A stretch of 64,000 bases of DNA, taken from the NCBI RefSeq assembly GCF_030246865.1, contig NZ_CP126738.1:682001-746000 (forward strand). Direction: 5' to 3'. Under the pieces are notes generated by a model that ran no database searches, was not told the origin of the DNA, and saw only the letters and a list, made by a program, of their open reading frames with translations. This DNA is from Microbacterium sp. zg-B96. Its GTDB lineage: Bacteria; Actinomycetota; Actinomycetes; Actinomycetales; Microbacteriaceae. Positions within the stretch are counted from its first letter, which is position 1, and every line of letters starts with the position of its first letter. The translations under genes were made by a program, and so were the position numbers. Positions 57,668 through 64,000 of this stretch are shown here, piece by piece.

Positions 57668-58569
57668 CGCACCCACGCGATGCCACCTCGCCGCAGCCCG
57701 GGGCGGCGTCACCGGCGCACCCGTCGCCGGACGAGCTGCGCGCCGAAGCGATGGCATGGGGGCGCAAGCCCCGCACCCGCGGCTCCTGGTACGTCACCGA
57801 GCACATGGTGCGGGCGATGCGCGCCTACGGCTGGACGATCGTCGTCGGCGCGCTGGGGCAGCCGATCATCTACCTGCTGGGCCTGGGCGTGGGCCTGGCC
57901 GCACTCATCCAGGCGCCCGTCGACGATGCCGGAGTGCAGGTGTCCTACCTGCTGTTCGTCGCCCCCGCGCTGCTGATGACCGCGGCCATCGCGGTGGCCT
58001 CGGAGGAGTTCACCTACCCGGTGATGGCGGGCTTCAAGTGGCGTCGCTATTTCTACGGGTTCAACGCCTCCCCGCTCTCGCCGGCGCAGATCGCCAACGG
58101 CGTCATCGTCGGCGCTTCGGCTCGCATGCTGGTCGGGGTCGCGGCGTACTACGGATTCATCTGGATCTTCTTCGCCGCGTTCGGCGGCGGCGTGCCCCAC
58201 CCGGCGACCGCGTGGCTCTCGATCGTCCTCGGCGTGCTGGCGGGCGTGGCCTTCGGCATCCCGCTCATGGCGTATGCGGCATCCATCGAAGACGACAAGG
58301 GGCAGTTCGCCCTCGTGCAGCGGTTCATCTTCATGCCGATGTTTCTGTTCTCGGGCACCTTCTATCCGCTGTCGAACCTGCCCGACTGGCTGGAGTGGAT
58401 CGGCTGGGTCTCCCCGCTGTGGCACGCCACCCAGGCAGGGCGCATCCTCACCTACGGCGCCCCCGAGCAGCTGCCGGCGGTGCTGGGGCATACCGCCTAC
58501 CTGCTGGTGCTCGCCGCGATCGGCTACGCGCTGGCGCGCGGCATCTTCGAACGGCGGCTGGCGAAATGA
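57664..58569 (+). CDS. ABC-2 type permease, first subunit
   Basis: 301 residues. A soluble N-terminal 45 residues precede six helices. The ABC-2 signature area reads FIFMPMFLFSGTFYPLSNLPDWLEWIGWVSPLWH, typical of NodJ/DrrB-like permeases. The ATG overlaps the ATPase stop (ATGA). Confidence 0.88.
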   Translation: MTHPRDATSPQPGAASPAHPSPDELRAEAMAWGRKPRTRGSWYVTEHMVRAMRAYGWTIVVGALGQPIIYLLGLGVGLAALIQAPVDDAGVQVSYLLFVAPALLMTAAIAVASEEFTYPVMAGFKWRRYFYGFNASPLSPAQIANGVIVGASARMLVGVAAYYGFIWIFFAAFGGGVPHPATAWLSIVLGVLAGVAFGIPLMAYAASIEDDKGQFALVQRFIFMPMFLFSGTFYPLSNLPDWLEWIGWVSPLWHATQAGRILTYGAPEQLPAVLGHTAYLLVLAAIGYALARGIFERRLAK

Positions 58570-59396
58570 CGCTCACGACCGTCGACACCGCCACCGCACC
58601 CCACCGGCGCGGGGGAGTGCGGGCGCTGTGGGCGGGAAACCCGCAGGCCGTCGTGCAGCGCGGTCTCATCGCGGCGCGCTCGTCGAGCTGGATCGTGGTG
58701 CTCTCGGGATTCTTCGAGCCGGTGTTCTACCTCGCCTCGATGGGCATCGGGCTCGGCTCGCTCATCGGCGACGTGCAGACGAGCGCCGGGGTCTCGGTGT
58801 CGTACGCCGCTTTCATCGCACCGGCCCTCCTGGCGGTGTCGGCGATGAACGGCGCGATCTACGACTCCACCTGGAACGTGTTCTTCAAGCTCAACTACGG
58901 CAAGCTCTACGAGGGGATGCTGGCGACCTCGCTCGGGCCGCTGGATGTCGCCCTGGGCGAGATCCTCTACGCCCTGCTGCGGGGGCTGCTGTACGCCACC
59001 GGGTTCCTCATCATCATGCAGATCCTGGGGCTCAACCTCGCCCCCACGGCGATCCTCGCGATCCCGGCGGTGCTGCTGATCGCCTTCGGGTTCGCGAGCC
59101 TGGGGATGGCGATCACCAGCTACATGAAGACGTTCCAGCACATGGACTGGATCAACTTCGTGCTGCTGCCGATGTTCCTCTTCTCCTCCACGCTGTACCC
59201 GATCACGGTGTACCCCGAGGTGGTGCAGCGGATCGTCATGGCCTTTCCGCTCTGGCACGGCGTGGAGCTCATCCGCGGCTTCACCACCGGGGTGATGAGT
59301 CCGGACATGGGGTGGCACATCCTGTATTACGTCGTCATGATCGCCGTCGGCCTGGTGCTCACCACCAAGCGGCTGCGCGTGCTGTTCCTCGACTGA
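58566..59396 (+). CDS. ABC-2 type permease, second subunit
   Basis: 276 residues with six helices and the corresponding segment VLLPMFLFSSTLYPITVYPE then VVQRIVMAFPLWHGVELIRG. Similar to but distinct from the preceding permease, so the exporter is a heterodimer of membrane subunits with one ATPase type. ATGA overlap with the upstream gene. A 14-bp perfect hairpin terminates the operon. Confidence 0.88.
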   Translation: MTLTTVDTATAPHRRGGVRALWAGNPQAVVQRGLIAARSSSWIVVLSGFFEPVFYLASMGIGLGSLIGDVQTSAGVSVSYAAFIAPALLAVSAMNGAIYDSTWNVFFKLNYGKLYEGMLATSLGPLDVALGEILYALLRGLLYATGFLIIMQILGLNLAPTAILAIPAVLLIAFGFASLGMAITSYMKTFQHMDWINFVLLPMFLFSSTLYPITVYPEVVQRIVMAFPLWHGVELIRGFTTGVMSPDMGWHILYYVVMIAVGLVLTTKRLRVLFLD

Positions 59397-59412
59397 GCAC
59401 GCCGGAAACGAC

Positions 59413-59446
59413 GGATGCCGCGGGGCGTGAACCCCGCGGCATCCGA
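59413..59446. terminator. 14-bp perfect hairpin built from an inverted GGATGCC pair
   Basis: CGGATGCCGCGGGG (59413-59426), loop CGTGAA, CCCCGCGGCATCCG (59433-59446), between convergent genes. Same construction as the terminator at 13512-13551. Confidence 0.88.
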
Positions 59447-59462
59447 CTCGTCCGGTTGTCGA

Positions 59463-60911
59463 CTACAGCGAACCGGTGACGCCGAGACCGATGTTCGTCT
59501 CGTACTCGACGTCCTTCGTCTCCTTCGACAGCACCAGCGCGACGAGCGTCAGCACGCTCATCGCGGTGAGGTACACGCCGACGAGCCACGGCTGGCCATC
59601 GGCGGCCGCCCACAGCGCCACCGCGACGATGGGCGCCAGTGCCGCGCCCAGGATCGAGGACACGTTGTAGGAGATCGCCGAGCCGGTGTAGCGGACGTTC
59701 GTCGGGAAGAGCTCCGGCAGCACGGCGCCCATAGGGCCGAAGGTGGCTCCCATGAGCATGAACCCGAGGATGAGGAACGCCTGCGTGAGGGCGCCGGTGA
59801 ACTTCGGGTCCGCGTACGGGGTGAGGAACACGTTGAACAGCAGACCGAACACGGCGATCGCGGCGGTCACCCAGATGAGCAGCTTGCGCCGGCCGATGGA
59901 GTCCGCCACCGGGCCCGACAGCAGGGTGAAGATGCCGAAGAAGACCACGCCGATGATCTGCATGATGACGAAGTCGGTGTATCCGAATCCGAGACCGGGA
60001 ACGTAGGAGGCGGCGTCGAACGCCTGGCCGGCGGCCACGGCGGCAGCGGCGGCGCCCTCGGCGGTCGCCTTGGTGCCGTAGGACAGGGTGAAGCTCGTCA
60101 TCAGGTAGAACAGCACATACGTCGCCAGCATGATGAACGTGCCGAGGATGAGCGGCCGCCAGTGCCGGCGGATGACCTCACCCAGCGGGAACTTGCGGAT
60201 CGCGCCGGTCTTCTCCGCCTTGGCGAACGTCTCGGACTCGACGAGCTTCAGACGCACCCACAGACCCACGATCACCATGACCGCGGAGAACAGGAACGGC
60301 ACCCGCCAGCCCCACTCGAGGAACGCGTCGGAGCGCTGGGAGGGGCCGTCGGGGTGCGGCAGGGTGAAGTTGATGACCAGGAAGATGCCGTTGGCGATGA
60401 TGAATCCGATCGGCGCACCCAGCTGCGGGAACGTCCCGTACCAGGCGCGCTTGCCCTTGGGGGCGTTCTCGGTGGCCACGAGCGCCGCGCCGGACCATTC
60501 GCCGCCGAGGGCGAAGCCCTGCGCGAGCCGCAGGATCAGCAGGAGCAGCGCCGCCCACCATCCGATGTTCTGGTAGGTGGGAAGGAGCCCGATGATGAAG
60601 GTCGCGATGCCCATCGTGAGCAGCGACGCGACGAGAGTCGCCTTGCGGCCGAAGCGGTCGCCGAAGTGGCCGAAGATGACGGCACCGATGGGCCGGGCCA
60701 CCATCGCGGCGCCGAAGACGGCGAACGACGACAGCAGGGCGGTGGTCTCATCGCCGGTCGGGAAGAACAGGGCGGGGAAGACCAGGACGGCGGCGGTGGC
60801 GTAGACGTAGAAGTCGTAGAACTCGATCGTCGTGCCGACCAGGCTCGCGGCGATGACGCGCGAGCGGGGGTTGGCGGGAGCGGGGGTGGTTGCCGCGGGT
60901 GCTGAGGACAT
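59463..60911 (-). CDS. MFS transporter, MHS type
   Basis: 482 residues and 12 helices. GTTIEFYDFYVYATAAVLVF, GHFGDRFGRKATL and LRLAQGFALGGEWSGAALVA are the same MHS hallmarks as in the importer at 44675, but the two differ enough to have separate substrates. An extended loop (TKATAEGAAAAAVAAGQAFD) is inserted mid-protein. No catabolic neighbours hint at the substrate; small organic acids or osmolytes are usual. ATG is chosen over a TTG six codons upstream; the ribosome site is weak. Confidence 0.82.
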   Translation of the reverse strand: MSSAPAATTPAPANPRSRVIAASLVGTTIEFYDFYVYATAAVLVFPALFFPTGDETTALLSSFAVFGAAMVARPIGAVIFGHFGDRFGRKATLVASLLTMGIATFIIGLLPTYQNIGWWAALLLLILRLAQGFALGGEWSGAALVATENAPKGKRAWYGTFPQLGAPIGFIIANGIFLVINFTLPHPDGPSQRSDAFLEWGWRVPFLFSAVMVIVGLWVRLKLVESETFAKAEKTGAIRKFPLGEVIRRHWRPLILGTFIMLATYVLFYLMTSFTLSYGTKATAEGAAAAAVAAGQAFDAASYVPGLGFGYTDFVIMQIIGVVFFGIFTLLSGPVADSIGRRKLLIWVTAAIAVFGLLFNVFLTPYADPKFTGALTQAFLILGFMLMGATFGPMGAVLPELFPTNVRYTGSAISYNVSSILGAALAPIVAVALWAAADGQPWLVGVYLTAMSVLTLVALVLSKETKDVEYETNIGLGVTGSL

Positions 60912-61057
60912 GAAGTGGAAGCCTGTCAAAGAGTGGGAAGCAGTCCTTGTGGGACGTTCCGGTGGCAGGCGTCCGGAGCAGGGGTGGTGCGGCGGGCGTC
61001 GCAGCGCTGGTTCACCGGGGCGGCCGCCCAGGGCGGCCGCGCAGGCAACTATCCTAT

Positions 61058-61088
61058 GCCGACGCCGGGCGCAGCGCCCGGCGTCGGC
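61058..61088. terminator. 15-bp GC hairpin downstream of the small membrane protein gene
   Basis: GCCGACGCCGGGCGC (61058-61072) and its exact complement (61074-61088) almost touch, so the loop must open a few pairs. A second dyad (CGGCCGCCC-A-GGGCGGCCG, 61021-61039) follows on the minus strand. The interval 60912-61095 shows no gene. Confidence 0.75.
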
Positions 61089-61095
61089 GGCGGGA

Positions 61096-61449
61096 TCAGC
61101 GCCAGATGACGGCGATCCCCGCGTTGAGGAGCGTCAGCACACCGACCGACCAGAACATGACCGTCGGCACGGAGCCGGTCTTGCGCTGGCGGCCCGTGCC
61201 GATGCCGAGCAAGGCGCCGATGATCAGCAGCACGACGAGCTTGGTGCCGATCTTGGCGTAGTTCAGGTCGTAGTCGATGCCCCACGGGGCGGCCAGAGCG
61301 AGCCCTGCGACCGCGGCGATCGTCATGCCGATCGTCATCAGCCGAGTGAAGCGGCGGCGGCCGCCGAAGGCCTCCACGGCCCAGGCGCCGAAGAGGACCG
61401 CGAATCCGGTCAGGTGAACGAGGAGCACGACGTGGCGCAGGGTTTCCAT
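61096..61449 (-). CDS. hypothetical membrane protein, four helices
   Basis: 117 residues. Four hydrophobic stretches (HVVLLVHLTGFAVLFGAWAV, the MTIGMTIAAVAGLALA region, KIGTKLVVLLIIGALLGI, TVMFWSVGVLTLLNAGIAVI) with an Arg cluster after the first helix. I do not recognise a functional family. TAGACT is 6 nt before the ATG, and the 15 bases from -10 to ATG are identical to those of yrdB at 28160, so it is almost certainly expressed leaderless. Confidence 0.72.
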   Translation of the reverse strand: METLRHVVLLVHLTGFAVLFGAWAVEAFGGRRRFTRLMTIGMTIAAVAGLALAAPWGIDYDLNYAKIGTKLVVLLIIGALLGIGTGRQRKTGSVPTVMFWSVGVLTLLNAGIAVIWR

Positions 61450-61500
61450 GCGCTCAGTCTAGTCCGACCTTCAGTGGTGCTGATGGTGCGGCGGTACGGG

Positions 61501-61974
61501 TCAGCGGCGCAGGTCGCGCAGCACCAGGGCGGTGCGCAGCGCGGCATCCGCCGCCTCGGCGCCCTTGTCCTCCCGGGAGCCGGGCAGTCCCGCACGATCC
61601 AGCCCCTGCTGCTCGTCCTCGAGGGTGAGCACCCCGAAACCCACCGGCTTGCCGGTGTCCAGTGCCACCCGGGTGAGCCCGTCGGTGGCTGCGGCGGAGA
61701 TGTACTCGAAGTGGGGCGTGCCGCCGCGGATGATGACGCCGAGGGCGACCGCCGCGTCGGCGCCGGACTCCAGCGCCGCCTTGGCCACGACGGCCAGTTC
61801 GAACGCGCCGGGCACCCGCACCAGGGACCAGCTGGCGCCGGACGCGTCGAGCGTGCGCTGCGCGCCGGCGATGAGGCCGTCGGTGATCGCGTCGTGCCAG
61901 CTGCCGGCGACGACGACGACACGGATGCCGGCGGCGTCGATCGCTGCGGACTGCGGGGAACCGGTGCCGCTCAT
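61501..61974 (-). CDS. ribH: 6,7-dimethyl-8-ribityllumazine synthase
   Basis: 157 residues. It condenses the ribityl pyrimidine with 3,4-dihydroxy-2-butanone 4-phosphate. GSWHDAITDGLIAGA, VPGAFELAVVAKAAL and ALGVIIRGGTPHFEYIS carry the substrate and phosphate sites, with the catalytic His in THFE-like position (TPHFEY). The ATG overlaps the ribBA stop by 4 nt. Last gene of the riboflavin operon. Confidence 0.95.
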   Translation of the reverse strand: MSGTGSPQSAAIDAAGIRVVVVAGSWHDAITDGLIAGAQRTLDASGASWSLVRVPGAFELAVVAKAALESGADAAVALGVIIRGGTPHFEYISAAATDGLTRVALDTGKPVGFGVLTLEDEQQGLDRAGLPGSREDKGAEAADAALRTALVLRDLRR

Positions 61975-63248
61975 GCGCTGGCCTCCTTCGTGCGTGCCAG
62001 CGCGCCGTCGAGGTCGGCGGAGGCGATCGTGTGGCCCATGCGCTCGGCCTTGGTGGTGAGGTACTGGTGGTTGTTGGGGCCGACCCCCACCAGAAGCGGC
62101 ACCTGTTCGACGACGTTCAGGCCCAGGGTCTGCAGCTGGGCGACCTTGTCGGTGTTGTTGGTCAGCAGTCGGATCCGCTCCACGCCGAGGTCGGCGAGGA
62201 TGCCGGCAGCGGCGGCGTAGTCGCGGGCATCGGCCGGCAGCCCCAGCGCGAGGTTCGCGTCGACGGTGTCCAGCCCGGTCTCCTGCAGAGAGTAGGCGCG
62301 CAACTTGTTGATCAGGCCGATGCCGCGACCTTCGTGGCCGCGCATGTAGACCACGACGCCGCCCTCCTGCTCGATCGCGTCCAGCGCGGCATCCAGCTGG
62401 GGGCCGCACTCGCACTTGAGCGAGCCGAGCGCCTCACCGGTGAGGCACTCCGAGTGCACGCGCACCAGCGGGGCGTCGGCGGTGAGGTCGCCGGAGACGA
62501 TCGCGAGGTGGTCGGTGCCGGTGACCCGGTCCTTGTAGGCGAGGAAGCGGAACGTGCCGTGGGAGGTGGGAACGTGTGACTCCGCCCGCAGGCTCACGCG
62601 CCGCTTGTGGACGGTGGGGCTGCCGCCGTCGGGGAGCGGCTCGTGCTCGTCGAGGTAGGCGACCAGCTGCTCGATCGTGATGACGTGCAGTCCGTCGCGC
62701 TCGCCCAGCTCCATCAGGCCGGGCAGCCGCATCATCGAGCCGTCCTCGGCGACGATCTCGCAGATCGCCGCGACCGGCGCCAGTCCTGCCAGGCGCATGA
62801 GTTCGACGGATGCCTCGGTGTGACCGCCGCGCTCGCGCACGCCGCCGTCCACCGCGCGCAGCGGCAGGATGTGCCCGGGGCGGATGACACTGGCCGGGGT
62901 GGCGGTGGGGTCGGCCAGCACGTTGAGGGTGCGCGAGCGGTCGCTCGCGCTGATGCCCGTGGTCACCCGATCGGCGGCATCCACGCTGACGGTGTAGGCC
63001 GTGCCGCGAGCGTCCTCGTTGACCTCCACCATCGGGGGCAGGTCCAGCCGGTCGGCCCACTCGCCGGGCATCGGCGCGCAGATGAAGCCGCTGGAGTGGC
63101 GCACCGTCCAGGCGATCCATTCGGGGGTGGCCAGCTGTGCCGAGATGACGACGTCGCCCTCGTTCTCACGGTTCTCGTCGTCGGCGACGATGACGGGTCG
63201 GCCGGCACGCAGCGCCTCGAGGGCTTCGGGGATGGTGGCAAGGCTCAT
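61971..63248 (-). CDS. ribBA: bifunctional DHBP synthase / GTP cyclohydrolase II
   Basis: 425 residues. The N-terminal DHBP synthase (to about 205) has DDENRENEGD at 23-32 and the later GHTEASVELMRLAG. The C-terminal GTP cyclohydrolase II has zinc ligands C268, C279 and C281 (SECLTGEALGSLKCECG), RGHEGRGIGL and LLTNNTDKV. It provides both precursors for lumazine. GGAGG is 8 nt before the ATG, and starts and stops overlap its neighbours by 4 nt. Confidence 0.96.
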   Translation of the reverse strand: MSLATIPEALEALRAGRPVIVADDENRENEGDVVISAQLATPEWIAWTVRHSSGFICAPMPGEWADRLDLPPMVEVNEDARGTAYTVSVDAADRVTTGISASDRSRTLNVLADPTATPASVIRPGHILPLRAVDGGVRERGGHTEASVELMRLAGLAPVAAICEIVAEDGSMMRLPGLMELGERDGLHVITIEQLVAYLDEHEPLPDGGSPTVHKRRVSLRAESHVPTSHGTFRFLAYKDRVTGTDHLAIVSGDLTADAPLVRVHSECLTGEALGSLKCECGPQLDAALDAIEQEGGVVVYMRGHEGRGIGLINKLRAYSLQETGLDTVDANLALGLPADARDYAAAAGILADLGVERIRLLTNNTDKVAQLQTLGLNVVEQVPLLVGVGPNNHQYLTTKAERMGHTIASADLDGALARTKEASA

Positions 63249-63889
63249 CGGGAGCCTCCTTCGTTTCGGACCGCCGCGGCGGTCGGGGGGAATGCGAGCA
63301 GGCGCTGCACGTGGCGCGCGAGGATGTCGGTTTCGAGGTTGACGCGGTCGCCGGGCGCGAGGGCGCCGAGGGTCGTGGCGGTGAGGGTCTCGGGAATGAG
63401 TGACACCTCGAACCACGGCTCGGTGGCGTCGGGCGCGCTCACGGCGCTGACGGTGAGCGAGACGCCGTCCACCGTCATGGACCCCTTGTCCACGACGAGG
63501 GGTGCAAGCTCGGGGGCCAGGCCGATGCGCAACACGCGCCACTGCTGGCCGGGGCGCACCTGAAGCACCTCGCCGGTGCCGTCGATGTGGCCCTGCACGA
63601 TGTGTCCGCCCAGACGCCCGTGAGCGGCCATCGCCCGTTCGACGTTCACCCGCGTGCCGACGACGGCCCCGCCCAGTGTGGACATGTCCAGCGTCTGCTT
63701 CATGACGTCGGCGGTAAACGCGTCGCCGTCGCGGTCCACGACCGTCAGGCACACCCCGCCGATCGAGATCGAGTCGCCGTGCGCGGCATCCGACACCGCC
63801 AGCGGCGCGCGCACGGTCAGCCGCACGCCGTCGCCCGATGCCGCGATGGCGGCGATCTCGCCCTGTTCCTCCACGATTCCGGTGAACAT
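63245..63889 (-). CDS. ribE: riboflavin synthase, alpha subunit
   Basis: 214 residues. Two lumazine-binding repeats; the N-terminal MFTGIVEEQGEI and GGHIVQGHIDGTGEV are diagnostic. It dismutates two lumazines to riboflavin. AAGGAAC is the ribosome site. The ATG overlaps the ribD stop (TGATG), and the stop overlaps ribBA (ATGA). Confidence 0.95.
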   Translation of the reverse strand: MFTGIVEEQGEIAAIAASGDGVRLTVRAPLAVSDAAHGDSISIGGVCLTVVDRDGDAFTADVMKQTLDMSTLGGAVVGTRVNVERAMAAHGRLGGHIVQGHIDGTGEVLQVRPGQQWRVLRIGLAPELAPLVVDKGSMTVDGVSLTVSAVSAPDATEPWFEVSLIPETLTATTLGALAPGDRVNLETDILARHVQRLLAFPPTAAAVRNEGGSR

Positions 63890-64000
63890 CAACGGGTTCC
63901 TTCCTGTGGTTCATTCCGCACGGCGTGCGGGGTGGCGACGATCAGGAGGTCGTCGCCGAGTCGTTCGATGGATGCCACGTCGAGCCGGTGCTGCTGGGTG
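63889..64000 (-). CDS. ribD: RibD C-terminal end (deaminase/reductase), truncated by the window edge
   Basis: The open frame entering from the right edge reads QQHRLDVASIERLGDDLLIV and runs to a TGA that overlaps the ribE ATG. Pyrimidine reductase domains of RibD end in a similar short strand (HR-L-x-V-x-R-x-G-D-D). Position at the head of ribE-ribBA-ribH supports it. Only about 36 codons are visible. Any FMN riboswitch would lie beyond the window. Confidence 0.75.
   Translation of the reverse strand, partial: TQQHRLDVASIERLGDDLLIVATPHAVRNEPQEGTR

Overview
This is one high-GC (about 70 % by eye) actinobacterial chromosome segment. The PerM/DUF6350-purN-purH order, a monomeric NADP isocitrate dehydrogenase, a GTP-dependent PEP carboxykinase divergent from a RamB-type regulator, many apparently leaderless genes and a homoprotocatechuate cluster all point to Micrococcales, most likely Microbacteriaceae and probably Microbacterium. 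That placement is inference from gene content, not a database match. I see no tRNA, rRNA, phage, insertion sequence, integrase or CRISPR array, so this looks like chromosomal core with accessory catabolic blocks.

Layout, left to right. 1-5445: 3' end of an F420-type nitroreductase, a purine permease, the PerM-like membrane protein and purN-purH. 5468-9353: a flavin disulfide oxidoreductase bracketed by inverted 20-bp repeats, then an Ada/AlkA fusion overlapping ogt (alkylation repair). 9393-13507: a promoter, a 26-codon leader ORF, GC-rich alternative hairpins and a two-gene heterodimeric ABC exporter. 13559-20064: BadF-type kinase, icd, GNAT, acetyl-xylan-esterase-type hydrolase, L,D-transpeptidase. 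20247-31002: an amino-sugar block. On + lie a ROK repressor, a sugar-binding lipoprotein, two permeases, a ROK kinase and nagB; on - lie nagA and a GH20 hexosaminidase, with glcD-yrdB in between. 31091-33402: a ZTP riboswitch controlling glyA-folD. 33483-38029: a membrane protein, a 1179-residue secreted subtilase and two decayed gene ends. 38064-47968: a homoprotocatechuate meta-cleavage cluster (aldolase, hydratase, extradiol dioxygenase, semialdehyde dehydrogenase, GntR regulator, FAH-RraA fusion) divergent from an MFS importer and a single-component flavin hydroxylase. 48061-54424: a TPP enzyme, an HTH_42 (AlkZ-like) protein, a RamB-like regulator and pckG. 54457-59396: an ABC exporter with a 71-residue HTH protein, divergent from an ATPase plus two ABC-2 permeases. 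59463-64000: an MFS transporter, a small membrane protein and the riboflavin operon (ribD 3' end, ribE, ribBA, ribH).

How the genes work together. The hexosaminidase, transporter, kinase, NagA and NagB form a route from chito-oligosaccharide to fructose-6-phosphate. Formyl-tetrahydrofolate supply (glyA, folD) and its consumers (purN, purH) are both present, and ZTP, an alarm for low 10-formyl-THF, gates the former. The hpa block takes a hydroxyphenylacetate to pyruvate and succinic semialdehyde.

The signals least explained by known features are in non-coding and word-level structure. The heptamer GGATGCC/GGCATCC occurs about 90 times where about 15 are expected, and inverted pairs of it (or of its hexamer core) form terminators. 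Three families of dispersed imperfect palindromes of about 65-85 bp sit at gene ends. About a dozen genes carry a -10 box 6-7 nt before the start codon. The heterodimeric exporter has an attenuator-like leader.
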